From Takakia lepidozioides (taxonomy: Eukaryota > Streptophyta > Takakiopsida > Takakiales > Takakiaceae): 60,000 bases of DNA. Below the pieces are notes generated by a model. It made no database searches. It had not been told where the DNA came from and saw only the letters and a list, made by a program, of their open reading frames with translations. Made by a program: the position numbers and the translations under genes. This document shows, piece by piece, positions 42,715 to 54,063 of the stretch. The stretch lies in NCBI GenBank assembly GCA_030704615.1, contig CM060733.1:66218001-66278000 (forward strand), in the 5' to 3' direction. Numbering within the stretch: position 1 is the first letter of the stretch; each line of letters starts with the position of its first letter.

Positions 42715-43560
42715 TGTTAACCGCTGGTTTATGACTTAGACAAAACAGGCTATTAACACTACTGCCCATTTCCTAAGACATGCAATAGAGGTTGTCCGAC
42801 GGTATGCTTTCAAAAACGATTACGAAGTAATCGTTTTAAGGATAGCTAAACCATGAATGTCGGATGAAGCCATATCCTTGCAGACTGCTTAATCCTATTG
42901 ATTAAGACCAATCTACAGTCTCTTAAGCATAAAGATCTTAGTTGAAAGGACTGAAGCCTCTTGGTTCATACAAGCAGATGGTAGTCAAGAGAAAACAAGA
43001 ATTATTCTGAGATGATACACATTCTCACCATCTCACGTTCACTCTCACTCACATCTACAAACGAGATCTCGATAGCATGGCTTTACTTTCAGAGCCGTCA
43101 CCCCTCATCACAGAAGTACACAGAATCACTCTGAGTCCCTCTAAAATACACATTGATCACTGATACTCCTACCACCGCACATCTTCTTAGTTGCGTGCAG
43201 TCTTTTTAATACTATGCTCGAAAGAGCCGTTACAACAGCCTGCGGTCGTTAATGACCGTTTGTCTAACTGCCTACGCAACCTAAAAGGTTTGCTAAAAGT
43301 GGCTCGTTGTCTGGTCGTGAGCCATAGTGGTAAACGGTCCACTACTACTCCTCTATTGGTTAAAGCCGATGCTATCGTGACCGTGTGATATCGTGGTTCA
43401 CACAGCTCACGGTTACTAAACTACCCCTTATGGCTCTCGTGGTAATGTACCCTGTCCCCATTGGCAAGTACCCGCGACTTACCATCTCTTTCTCTGCTTG
43501 TGGCTCAAGTAGTGTACGTCCATCACTACCCAGTATGTAAACGTTGCGACCTCGTTGTCT
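42715..43560 (-). repeat. R3 5' LTR (outer border uncertain)
   Basis: Begins TGTTAACCGCTGG next to the PBS. It contains a perfect hairpin AAAACGATTAC-gaa-GTAATCGTTTT at 42,813-42,837. It is not similar to the R1 LTR. No second LTR is in the window, so the far end is estimated from where R4 coding sequence begins. Confidence 0.5.
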
Positions 43561-43589
43561 GTCCTCGTAGCATAGCCGTTATCAAGCAT

Positions 43590-44568
43590 GTTTGGGGGCG
43601 CGTGTCACCCCCTCGGAGCGCAAATGGAAGAGGCGATTTAATGCTTCTGAAAGCGAGGCTCTCAAGAACGGGAGGATTTGGGAGTTTGGAGCCCGAGGAC
43701 TTCCAAGAGGCTCCACCAGACCAACAGATGTCTCCCATGCCAGCAGTCTTTGGGGAAGGGGTGTTGGTGCAGTTTGGCGGGACGTTGAAGACGTGGATGA
43801 AGGTGCTAATGCCCACTCCACTAAGGCAAAGTTTAAAGTGAAGCCTAAGGAAACCCCGGCACCTTCGAGGCGTCCAAAATCGGAAGGCACTCAACACTCT
43901 TGGCTCTTGAACTGAGCAGTACTCCTGGGCGGGGCCAAGTTGAGTGACGAGGATCGGGTGGAAGTGGCTCCTACCTATTTGAGGGGCTATGCTCAACAAT
44001 GGTGGCAGAAGCGCCTTCATGACCAAGGGCCAAACCCACAAACCTTGAGCTGGAGTGGGTTCAAGGAACTTATGAAAAGACAGTTTGTGCCCCTCAATGC
44101 GTCCTGGCTCGCCCGGGACAAGATGAGGAACTTGAAGCAAACGGATGACATTCGGGGATATGTTCAGGCTTTCAATGTGCTGTAGCTCGAAGTCGCGGAT
44201 ATGGCGGAACCAGAAATGGTCTTCAACTTTGTGGTGGGACCGGCCCCATGGGCCAGGCGAAAGTTGGAGGAGAGGCCACCAAAGACTTTGAACGAGGCAA
44301 ATGAAAGGGTTGAATGTTTCTCGAATGTCCCTGGGGGCAAAAGACAAGGCCGTACGGAGTTGAACCACAAGAAGGCCCGGCGGGAGGGTGACTTCTTCCG
44401 ACCGGAAAAGAAGTGGGATAGGCCACGCGGTGACAATGGAGCATGGAAATCAAAGGGAGCGCCTTCGCACGTGAAGGCGGCACCCGGTGCTCCGAAAGGA
44501 AAATCAAGCGCGTCGGCTCATGGCGGACAAAATGCGACTTTTGATGGAGTGTGCTTTAATTGCGCCTG
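43590..44568 (+). pseudogene. R4 Ty3 Gag, 3' end cut by an inversion
   Basis: Frames shift, but the gag domain is clear: APTYLRGYAQQWWQKRL, SWSGFKELMKRQFVPLN, LKQTDDIRGYVQAFNVL (43,970-44,183), a stop, then EMVFNFVVGPAPWARRKL and a Lys/Gly-rich part. It ends with CFNC (44,551-44,562), the first half of a CCHC knuckle. The second half (GHMAKKC) is 1.2 kb away on the other strand near 45,790. Confidence 0.75.
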
Positions 44569-44569
44569 A

Positions 44570-45797
44570 AAGAGGCAGTTCATCAAGAAGCTAAAGGTTG
44601 TTGGCGCGTTGGTGAGCCCAAAAAGCATCACCAAAAATTCGTACGAGCCATACCTTGTCCTGCAAGCTGTCTTTTCCTCATCTCCTTCCGCTATCCGGAT
44701 CTGGTGGTAACCCGAGCGTAAATCGATCTGGCTGAAATACTTTGCTCCTACCAACCGATCGAAGAGGTTGTCGATCCTTGGCAAAGGATACCGATTTTGA
44801 TAGTTACCTTATTCAGAGCCCTGTAATCGACACACATCCGCAGTGTCCCATCCTTCTTATCTGCGAATAGTACCGGGGCTCCGTAAGGTGACTTACTTGG
44901 CCGGATGTACCCCTTTGCCATTAAATCCTTGAGTTGGGCCTTCAGCTCGATCAACTCTCTGTGGCTCAACCGGTAGGGCGTATTGGCAGGCGGCTCCAAT
45001 CCCGGCATCACCTCTATCTTGTGGTCAACTCCTCTTCGCGGTGGCAAGCCACTTGGTAGATCCTCCGGCATCACATCCTGGTATTTCTCCAGGATCCCCT
45101 TGATCCAATCCGGGCTCGGCTCCCTATCGACTTTTCCTTCCACTTGTCTCACGTAGAGCAAAAATTGGGGCTCGTGTGGCTCCTCCACGGCCCACTCCTT
45201 TGCTGTCAGCAGGTTTATTTGCCCTCCCACTCGGTTGGGCATTTCCGACACCCGTAAAACTTCGTCACCATTCCCACATGGTAGCGTGACTATTCTCTTG
45301 TGGCCATCTATGACCGCTCCGGATTTGCTCAAGAAGGCATCCCCAAAATGAGATCCACTCCATCGATCTCGCAAATGGTGAAGTTCTCACGTCCCTCCCA
45401 ACTCCCCAGCTAAAGAGGAACATTGAACGTCACCCTCGTCGCCAGTTGCGGTTCTCCTTTGGTAGAACGCACTTCAATAGAAGCCCCCACATCACTTGTT
45501 GGGAGGCCCAGCTTCTGTGCCATTGCTGATGTCATGAAGGAGTGCGACGCTCCTGTGTCCACCAACAACGACACATTAGTTCCGGAAATTACCCCACACA
45601 CGAACATTAGCTGACTCCCTTTACGCAAAGCTCTCGTCTCCTGATACAACTCACAAGAATAGTTGTCTACCTTGTAAGTCTTGGCGACCACCGCCTCCAC
45701 CAAGCGGCTGATGGATTCTTTGGACAGCTCCGTGGTCGCTCGAGCCACGTTCAACTGTCGGGGTTTCAGGCACTTCTTGGCCATGTGCCCGTTCTAG
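44570..45797 (-). pseudogene. R4 protease and reverse transcriptase, inverted relative to its gag
   Basis: From 45,797 down: NGHMAKKCLKPRQL (second half of the zinc knuckle), protease VSLLVDTGASHSFMTSAM (45,580-45,525), a linker, [54 protein letters not shown] (45,025-44,800), [38 protein letters not shown] (44,780-44,610). It stops at NCLFQ where inverted gag sequence starts. The DTGA protease and RT pattern are chromovirus-like. Frameshifts occur at about 45,410 and 44,780. RNase H and integrase are absent. Confidence 0.85.
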
Positions 45798-45839
45798 GCA
45801 GCCCTCATAATATCACAAGGGTGTAGTCTATGCCAATCG

Positions 45840-46320
45840 AAACGTTTCAGCAGACAAGTCAGCGGACTATCCAGTAGACTGACCAACAGAGTGTCCGGAA
45901 CAATGCCGAGGACATTGTGGAGGACATTGCCAATGTGTCTGCCCAGCATATAGCCCAAGAGACTGCGGCGCAGACTGCACACGAGTCCATCCAACAGACT
46001 GGCCTCGTCCCCTCCAGCACAGGCATTTTTGGGGTTTGGAGACCGTCATTGCCGCTTGGTAATTCCACCTTGAATGGTATAGTGACCTTCACCACATTGT
46101 GACAGACTGGCGTTGGCCCTTTGTCCCCTTTCACTATTCCATGGAGTACACAATCGAGGAAGCCAACCAGGTTCTGCAAAGTGCAAGCGTGCTTGCCGTC
46201 GATGTGTTGAGTGACCGAAGCGAACCGCCGCTGCTTGTTTAGCTAATTCTCATGGATGACCCACGCCCGGATGAGCTCCGGCATATGGCTATGGCACACC
46301 CAGCCTTTGGTGTCACGTAA
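45840..46320 (+). other. Decayed plus-strand coding-like stretch
   Basis: ACTGCC/CAG-rich frames (HIAQETAAQTAHESIQQTG, 45,945-46,005) continue to GIFGVWRPSLPLGNS and MEYTIEEANQVLQSASVL. Repeat words match those at 47.6-48.0 kb. Probably an upstream part of the same unknown gene. Confidence 0.35.
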
Positions 46321-46325
46321 AACAC

Positions 46326-47057
46326 TTGTCAGCACTGACAGCAGAGCACTTGGACCGCATGACATCATCCTTCCTTCGGCATCGATGGATGCAATTTGGT
46401 AATTTCACCTCGTCCAGGAAATTGAGAAAGGACTTGCACAGCCTTCACATGGATCTACTACATGGAGAACCGCATGCAAGGAAGGCCATTCTGGATGATG
46501 CTTTGGTATGGTTTTCAGTTGTCCAAGAGCGAGCTGTAATTGACATTGTCTTGCACAAACCAGATGTCTTTAGAGTCCTCTGGTCCGGAACTCCGTACGA
46601 AGACCGCATATCCACCATTGGCCAGCTTGATTCCGCACTGCTGGCTCGCCAAATTCAAGATATTGGGCTCATTGGAAATCTCCTTGAAGGTATGCACTGT
46701 TCTCCGTCATTTACAAGTATACCATTTCCCATGGATCAATGTCGAGTACTAAACCTGTGGTATGTTTCAGGGCGGGGCAATTTCAAAGAAGACCATGTCA
46801 ACAAGGCATTCGACTCGCTTGCCAGAACTGCAAGAGATGTTCTCCTCGCAGTACAGGGCCATCCTAATTCCGATCACGGCACTGTCCAGAAGACTACCGA
46901 GGTTCATGTCCAGCAGACTGGCGAGGAGTCTGCTCAACAACAGATGGTCTCTGCAAATACCAGGGCGTTCGGGTCCCAAGAGCACACTCAGCACACTCAG
47001 CACACTCCTACTCACCAGAACCTTTTCCCATCGAATGATAATGACTGTTTCTTCTAG
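46326..47057 (+). CDS. Unknown protein, 243 codons
   Basis: Open frame with MTSSFLRHRWMQFGNFTSSR, DALVWFSVVQERAVIDIVLH, DVFRVLWSGTPYEDRISTIG and LDSALLARQIQDIGLIGNLL, then a probable unspliced intron (46,690-46,770: GTATGCACTG...TTTCAG) and a His/Gln/Thr-rich tail. No family recognised. There is no transposon signature and the flanking frames share its Q-T repeats. Confidence 0.45.
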   Translation: MSALTAEHLDRMTSSFLRHRWMQFGNFTSSRKLRKDLHSLHMDLLHGEPHARKAILDDALVWFSVVQERAVIDIVLHKPDVFRVLWSGTPYEDRISTIGQLDSALLARQIQDIGLIGNLLEGMHCSPSFTSIPFPMDQCRVLNLWYVSGRGNFKEDHVNKAFDSLARTARDVLLAVQGHPNSDHGTVQKTTEVHVQQTGEESAQQQMVSANTRAFGSQEHTQHTQHTPTHQNLFPSNDNDCFF

Positions 47058-47165
47058 GATACTGGGCAAAGTGGACAGACTAGGCTGACACAGTCAACCG
47101 AGTAGACACAGCAGACTGCCCAGCCGACCAGCCAACAGTATGGAGAACAGCCTCATGAAAGACTG

Positions 47166-48052
47166 ATGGACACCTGCTGTGGGCAGGTCTTGCAGTCCAG
47201 CACGCCACATTGGAACTTTCAACGTCCTCGCCTGCACTGGACTGGTGCGGCGGACCATTCACCCCAATTTAAGCTCGGAAATTTTGGAGAACTAAATTTT
47301 TTTGCGTCTACAGACGAAGTAGCGAGGACATTGGTAAACCCCTCGTATCCGTCGCCCCGTGGCCTACGTCCTATTTCCATTGAGATTAGTCCAGTTCTAG
47401 TTCGTTCACTCGCAAAAGCCATTGATGATTTTGACGTGAGTGGACCAATGTCCGGCCCAATACCCCGCTTCATAGACCTTACTACAGAATCCAATGTGGA
47501 ATCCCCCTCTGTGAAGCCATTGTCAGCTATGGACAAAGACCCTCACAACAAGCTTGACGGCGAAGTTGATAGCGTGATCCTCGGCCTAGAAGACCACGCT
47601 GAAAGGACTGCTTAGGAGACTGCCCAAGGGACTGCACAGGGGACTGCTCTGCTGATTGTCCACCTGGATACTACCCATGAGACTGACTTGGAGAGAGTCC
47701 AGTAGATGGTCCAACAGACTGTCTAGGAGACTGCTCAGGAGACTGTCCAGCAGACTGCCAAGGATTCTGACGTGCAAGCTGTCTGCCAGGAGCCTTCCCA
47801 GGAGCCTGCCCAACAGGAGATTGACTTGGAGGCAGTCCAGCAGACTGCCCATGTCATTGCCGAGATGGCCAATGTACAGGAAACCACCATAGAGTCTGAC
47901 GAGGAACCTGTCCAGGAGACTGCCCAGCAGTCTGCCCAGGAAATAGCCCAGGAGACTTCCCGGCAGGCTGCAGAGGAGACTGGAGAGGACATTGCTCATA
48001 ACGCCACAATGGACGACCCAGCTCCACCCACTCAGGTTGTTCCTGCACTGTG
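47166..48052 (+). CDS. Unknown protein segment with Gln/Thr/Ala/Glu repeats
   Basis: First part: FKLGNFGELNFFASTDEVAR, SPRGLRPISIEISPVLVRSL, IPRFIDLTTESNVESP. Then, from about 47,610, repeats such as ETAQGTAQGT, VQQTAKDSDVQ and PVQETAQQSAQEIAQETSRQ, encoded by degenerate (C)AGGAGACTGCC/CAGCAGACTG(T/C)CC units, ending NATMDDPAPPTQVVPAL at 48,052. TAG codons interrupt it near 47,613 and 47,703. Repeat expansion and stops suggest decay. No domain recognised. Confidence 0.4.
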
Positions 48053-48207
48053 AGAGCATTTTTCGAGCATTTTTCTTGCATTTTTCTTGCTGATGTTGCA
48101 CCTTCATTATATTATTGATCGTATTATTGAACTTGCAGGATGTTCGTCTCATGAAGGATGTGCACGTTGTGACATCGCCATCGTTCGTAGTGGACTCAAC
48201 CCATGGG

Positions 48208-48272
48208 AAGTCGGGACAACAATTCCATAAACCCAGTTTCCAGAGGGAGAGAGAGGGAGAGAGAGGGAATCC
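48208..48272. repeat. Copy of the sequence at 2,626-2,690
   Basis: GAAGTCGGGACAACAATTCC, an ACCCAGTTT-CCAGAGGG segment and the GAGAGAGGGAGAGAGAGGG tract match the block at 2.6 kb with a few changes. Confidence 0.7.
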
Positions 48273-48316
48273 CACCATCCAACCCCTGGTATGGCAGGCC
48301 CTAACGGAGTGAGTGT

Positions 48317-48349
48317 GGTATGCACTCACCCCGTAAGGGAGTGCATACC
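48317..48349. repeat. Perfect hairpin, 11-bp arms
   Basis: GGTATGCACTC-acccc-gtaagg-GAGTGCATACC. Neighbouring bases (TATGGCAGGCC, CAGACTCC) do not extend the stem well. Function unknown. Confidence 0.7.
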
Positions 48350-48471
48350 AGACTCCTCTCCAAAAGGGTAATCTCTCCCTGCTCCTAGGCCAATCCTTCG
48401 GAAGATGTCCCGTAAAGGATTATCAGGCTACCCTTAGTCAAGCTGGGTGATTTAGAACAAGGAAAATAAAA

Positions 48472-49300
48472 TCAGTCATTGAAGTCATTTAGGTTGATAA
48501 AGATAGTGCTTACCTCTGAGCATGTTAACCAGATCAGCAACTGGAAGTGTACACCAGGAAAAGTTCCTTCTTCAAGGAGCCTTAGTAATATTCGTAACAA
48601 CTTGTCCGTTTTGAAGCCATTTTTTCCTAAGGTGTCAATCAGAATCCCACACTCTTTCCAGGCAGATTGAACAGTACTGGAAATATATAATATGGGTACA
48701 GCCTGAGATATCACCACATTGTATGATTGGTTCATTGGTCGGTTTGACCTAAATTGAATGTATTGGGTATATGAGAAGGGGAGAGCCCTTCTGTTGTCAT
48801 TAACAATGTCTGATTTTATCAATTGTGCCGTTGCTGCCAGTTGACCATCTACCCATGCAAGTTTTTTGTAGCTTCATAGTTAATCTGGAGCTTGAAGTCC
48901 GGCCCTCTTGGGTGAATCTGCACCCACACTCTATCCCTGCTCCTTCAGCTATCCATGCCTCGCACGAATCATGCATACAACCTTGCCTTGTTGCTAGCAG
49001 TTGACGATGACAGCCTAGACTTGTTCTAGGAAGCACCCAACTCAACTTATCACACTAGTTCCTACGCTCAATTGCATCTGCTACTCTTTATAATCCAACA
49101 AACATTCACCTTCTTGCCTCGATTGTCCCACCATTGACTGGGGTCAGAAAAGTATTCATTCCACAACTTCTCCTTGTCTGTGTTACCTGTTTCTGATATT
49201 TTCCTGTTGTCACATTGGCAGAATCATGTCAAAGTCACTCCAAACTATCAAAGCTTCACTCAACCAACTAACTTGCAGAATTCAGACATGAATAATTAGG
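48472..49300 (-). pseudogene. OSB-like gene remnant, copy 2
   Basis: From about 49,200 (minus): ISETGNTDKEKLWNEYFSDP then SQWWDNRGKKVN, and after a probable intron, WVQIHPRGPDFKLQINYEAT and NLHGWVDGQLAATAQLIKSD (48,930-48,820). A 116-codon open stretch follows (LPFSYTQYIQFRSNRPMNQS, GILIDTLGKNGFKTDKLLRI, GTFPGVHFQLLIWLTC) up to a GTAAGC donor near 48,513. LW...DPSQWWDNR..K plus P..PDFK is the PDF motif of plant OSB proteins, which coat organellar single-stranded DNA. The later part is not in a family I know. In copy 1 the R and P residues are changed. Confidence 0.5.
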
Positions 49301-49799
49301 GGCGATTCTGATAAGAGGGGAAAACAAGGTGAAATTGAAGAAGGTGCCTTCATTAGCAGTCATTAGCACATAACTATGAAAGCTATCAAAACATAATTGT
49401 TCTAAAGCCAGACATTTTAACACACGTTTATGGATGAAACTCATGAAAAGCACTTTGCAAAACTACAAAACTTACAAAACACCTCTCCAACCAACCCAGT
49501 TCCAAACAACAAGAACCATTCTAGATGATACACACTTTGTTTGCCATATCCAACGCATCATAATTAGTTGTTATAATTAGGTGTGCTTGCACATACAATG
49601 CGCATTGCAAACACAAAGAAACCTGATGTGGTCAATGGGCTAAACACACCTTAATTCATGCACCATTTGCCTAGAGGTCTTAAGGACTCCATCCCACTGT
49701 ACATGCAATCATGGGCTCCATGATCATACCACATTTCATTCAGCCATATTGTTGAACACTCACCCACATTTGGCATACATGTCTATGTAAGGGTACTAT

Positions 49800-50320
49800 T
49801 CAGTATGACATATGGTACAATTCCAGCTTTGACGATGTCACCATGGACCTCTTTGCCCTCTTGGCCTCGACCCGGCCAGGCTGCACTCCTTCCCGCAACA
49901 TTTGCTCATATGTCTCCAATTCCTCTTTGAGCTTGGCATACATCTCCACAAGAGTATTGTTCAGAATGAAATCTGCCACAATTCTAGCTTTGACGATGCA
50001 GCCATGGATCTCTTTGCCCTTCTCCAGCAGGCTCGCACATGCACTACAAACACAAACAAACGTAATTTGTGGTCGGACTTCATCCCCTCCCACACCATTT
50101 GCTCATAGGTCTCCAAAACCTGCAATCCCCGCCCCTGTTGTGCATGTTCTGCGATCAGCACATTCCACGACACCACATTTTGCTCAGCCATATTGTTGAA
50201 TACTCCCTATCCACAAGGGTATTGTTCAGAATGACATCTGCCACATTCCAGCTTTGACGATGCAACCATGGACCTCTTTGCCCTTCCCCAGCAGGCTCGC
50301 ACATGCACTACAAACGCAAA
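49800..50320 (-). pseudogene. Pentatricopeptide-repeat (PPR) gene remnants, tandem pieces
   Basis: NVVSWNVLIAEHAQQGRG and TYEQMVWEGM (50,180-50,090), ITFVCVCSACASLLEKGKEI, HGCIVKARIVADFIL and NNTLVEMYAKL (50,070-49,935), then TYEQMLREGVQPG again. These are the L and S repeat types of plant PLS-class PPR proteins, which bind organellar RNA. The GKEIHGCIVKA block is repeated three times at about 250-bp spacing (49,830; 49,990; 50,250), so the piece was tandemly duplicated and then decayed. Confidence 0.65.
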
Positions 50321-50496
50321 CAAAACTGGTTGTGGCAAACTGGGATCAATATGTGTCAGAAGAAACCACTGATACAAATCTACAGCTTATAAGCTGTCTC
50401 TATCCTCAAAATTGGCAGCACATCACCCGCTGCTATGACATATTGCCCTAGACACACATTGCCCTAACTGCCATCCCCCAAGATGCTACCCTGAGC

Positions 50497-53400
50497 TCAC
50501 AATGGGTGATAGCCAAGTTGTATACTCTATCGGGTATATGAACTTAGCCTCAGCCAACTTCTTAATCTTCTCCCCAACCTTCTGTGCATAGTTGGGATTC
50601 ATCCTGTACCTTGTCTGTTTGATTGTATTGACCCTGGTTCCAGTTCAATCTTATGCTGGCAGATCTCAGGTGGTATCCCTTTCAGATCTTCATAGCTCCA
50701 AGCAAATACATCTTTGTATTTGATAAACAGGCTCTTAGCTTCCTCAAAGAATTATGGCTCCAAGTCAGCCCCAACTTTCACCATTCTTGGTTCCTCCTCA
50801 GTTCCCACATTCACTTTTCTCACCTGCTCTTCAGCTGTGATTGTCCATCCAACCACTACTTCATCATGTAAACTCACAGTGGCCGGTTCCTCTAGGATTT
50901 CTATTTCTCCCTCTCTTTCTTCATAGAAATGTGGTGGGTAACTGCTTGTTTCCCCCTCAATTGGTGTTGCTGTTACTGCACCATAGCATATACCTCTTAA
51001 GCAACTCAGGCCTCCCAGTTGCATTTCTACAACCTGCTCCCACTCTGGGTGTGCAGCAAACATAGTAGCTTCCTGCTCCTCATCAAGCCCTCCCCTCCAG
51101 TCATACTCTCTGACTCCACGAGGTCTCCGTGTAGTAGGTAGCCTACCAGATTTCTTAGTGGCGATCTGTATCTTGTGCTTCCCATCATGCACAGTCAGTA
51201 ACTGGGAATTCCAGTCATGGAATACCCTGGCCTGTTTCAGCCATGGTCGACCCAACAATAAGGAGTAGGCTTCCATGACATCATCCATTTTCAACAGAGT
51301 CACTGTGATCTTAAAGATCATCTTCTGAATCTGTATCTTTATTCCTCTTATCAAGCCTAATGGTTGTACACTCCTTTGATCTGCCATTGTTACTGTGAAT
51401 GGGGCTGGTTTCATGTTACTTAGACCAAGCTTCTGCCTTAATTGGTCTATCATAATATTCACTCCTGAGCCTCCATCTATTAGTACATCAGTCAAGTCTG
51501 TGCTTCCAATTCTCAATTGGATTACTGGCATGGAATCATCAATGTCCATGACTGTTTCCCGCCCTTCAGGCTTCACATCATAACTTGTCACCTTGCTGTT
51601 CAGGTCTGTGTTCTCTGTCACACGAGCAATGTGATTGATTGCTTGATACAGCCCGTGTCTACAATGGGGTGCCACATCCAATAGCTGCCCAATTGTAATC
51701 TCAGCTTTGGACTGGCATATTACTTCAGCCAAAGCCCCTTCATTATCCTGCACCCGTGAAGCCTCTTGCTTCACTTCATCTTCACCTTCTTCATCTTCTC
51801 TTTCAGAGTCAGAAGAATCTGCCATAGGGATATCAATATCCTTCTGCATTTCCCTTATGGTATCAGCCACTTCCTTGTGCAGTTCCTTCTCATCTCTCCA
51901 TGCCTCATCATCTTCAGGCACATCACTGCCATCTTCATTAACATCTTCTTCCTCATCCGCTGGAGGTAATAGCTTAGCTTTGTTTCTGGTGGCTATCATT
52001 GTACTTACTTCTGGTACAAAACATGGCATAACCATGTGAGCTGCCACTACTGGGCCTTCATTCACAGGAGCTCTCATCTCATTTTGGTGTCTGATCCAGA
52101 ATGGACAGGCTGCTTTGCGATGTCCTGCCTGGTTACAATAGTAACACAATTCTTCACCATTGGGTCCTCGCCCTTGGTCTATTCTGGGATTATTTCTATA
52201 ATCCTGATTCCCTGGCTGGTCACTCCCTCTTGGATTACCCTGATAGTTGCCTCTAGGATTGCCTTGGTAATTCCCTCTTGGATTACCTCTTCTTGCCATA
52301 CCATTGTTATACCCACTAGGCCTACCATAGTGGTCCTGGTCATTGTTTCTTCTTGGCTGGGGTTGCACTTGATGCACCCTCACTTGCCTAGGTTCTTTTG
52401 TAGCTGTCCTTCTATTGTAATAACAATTCTCAGTAGAATGGTTATCCATTTTACAGATAGTACAGTGTTTCTCCTTCATGTGGCATTCAGCTGTGGTATG
52501 GCCTTCATTTTGGCACTTTGCACACCAAACACCCTTCCTCCAATGTGTTGCAGCCTCTGTGGCGTATTTTTTCAAAATTTATTCCAATCTTTTTTCATAG
52601 TTGTCCCTCTTCAACTTTTCCTTCTTCTTGCTCTTCCTCCTGAGCTCTTGCTCTTCGTCCTCATCTGACTCATCTTCAGAGTCCTCATCATCCTTTTTAT
52701 CTCTCCTGAGCATTCCCAATTGCTCAATTCTATTGGCTATTTCGAATGCCTCCTCCACTGTAATATGAGGTAGCATATCCACTTTCTTTTGTAATTCAGA
52801 TCTTAGTCCACTCACAAACCAAGTCTTCAGTAATCCTGGTGCTGGTACCGCAGCCAGCTTTTTCATCATTAACTCCATTTTCTCCATATATTCTTCAACA
52901 GTTTCATGCTTCTTTTGCCTCAACTGTTGTAAACTCCCATACACTTCATCCTCAGTTTTGCTTGTCCTGAACCTGTTTTGAAATGTTGTACTAAGGCCAT
53001 TCCAGGTTAGGAAATGATTATTAGGAAACCTTGCATACCATTCACTTGCTTTCTTGATAAGTGAACAAGGAAACAGTCTCATTTTGGCATCATCGCCATT
53101 CTCATTGTTCACAATACACATGTGCTCAAATTGGCTGATGTGCTCTTTTCCTGCATATATTGGAAAAGGTGGCTTTGCCCGTGTTGGAGGTACCGCCATC
53201 TATGGCCCTACACCCTGCCCTTTGATAGGTGCTGGTCCTCCTGTAGGTGTTGGTCCTTGAGGACCTGCTGTTATAGTGGTGGAACTCCCACCAGGTGTTG
53301 GCCCCTGAGCACTCCCTGCTACTAGCCCCCCTGTACTTGCAATACCCCCAGCTCCAGTTGCACTACTTCCCACACTCCCTGTCCCCCCAGAGCCAGATCC

Positions 53401-54055
53401 AAGCTGCCCGCCTGATCCCCCTAAGCCGACACCTGTGTTGGCCTGTGATCCAAGTGCTTCACTTGATCCAGGTCCAACAGGTTGGGATGTCCTGGTTGTA
53501 GTCTCAACCTCAACTGTTGGGTCTACCTACTTCTTCATACTCTTCATCTTCCAAATTCTTCTCTCTGTTTTCATCTTCCAAGTTCTTCTCTTGGATTTCT
53601 TCTTCCTCACTCATATAACTCAACTGCAGTGGTGTTGGAGAGTCTGAACTCTCCGTGGGCTCTGCCACATCTTCCTCTCCTTCTTTGTCTTGTGCTTCAG
53701 AAACTGGAGTTCCTGCTCTTGGTGTTCCATGCCAACTCTGATCAAAGATTTTTGTCAAATCTTTAACCCAGGGATGTACCTCAGGTCTTTCCCCTCGTGG
53801 CTGATCTTCTTCCTGTACCAAATCCCTTAATCTTTCTTGTAAAGAATAAGAAGGAGTGGCATCCAACTTTGGTTCTTCCGGTATGGGTGATGTACTCTCT
53901 GGCCTTAATGGTGTGAGAGGTCCAGATGATTCCCCTATGTCTATTCCTCTCTCCCAGAGATATGGATAATTAGCTTTCAAATAACTTTATCTTTTCGCTG
54001 AATATCTGTGGAGTCTAGCTTCCCTTTCATCACTCATGTCCCATGTCTTTCATAT
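50497..54055 (-). pseudogene. R2 Gag-protease and start of RT
   Basis: Sister of R1, with the gag core intact: PFPIYAGKEHISQFEHMCIV, RLFPCSLIKKASEWYARFPN, FQNRFRTSKTEDEVYGSL. Three knuckles (CAKCQNEGHTTAEC, CTICKMDNHSTENC, CYYCNQAGHRKAAC) and the protease VLIDGGSGVNIM are kept. It continues past protease into RT: KYKDVFAWSYEDLKGIPPEI and PIEYTTWLSPIV at about 50,497, where homology ends next to PPR sequence. Broken at about 53,510, 53,200 and 52,577 (TAA). Confidence 0.85.
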
Positions 54056-54063
54056 AATGAGGC

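Noticed and set aside
43526-44368. Minus-strand 280-codon frame
   Set aside because: Antisense to clear Gag domain coding on the plus strand.
46141-46320. DEDD exonuclease-like segment (ASVLAVDVL...)
   Set aside because: Only a vague VLAVD similarity with a stop soon after; no supporting motif II or III.
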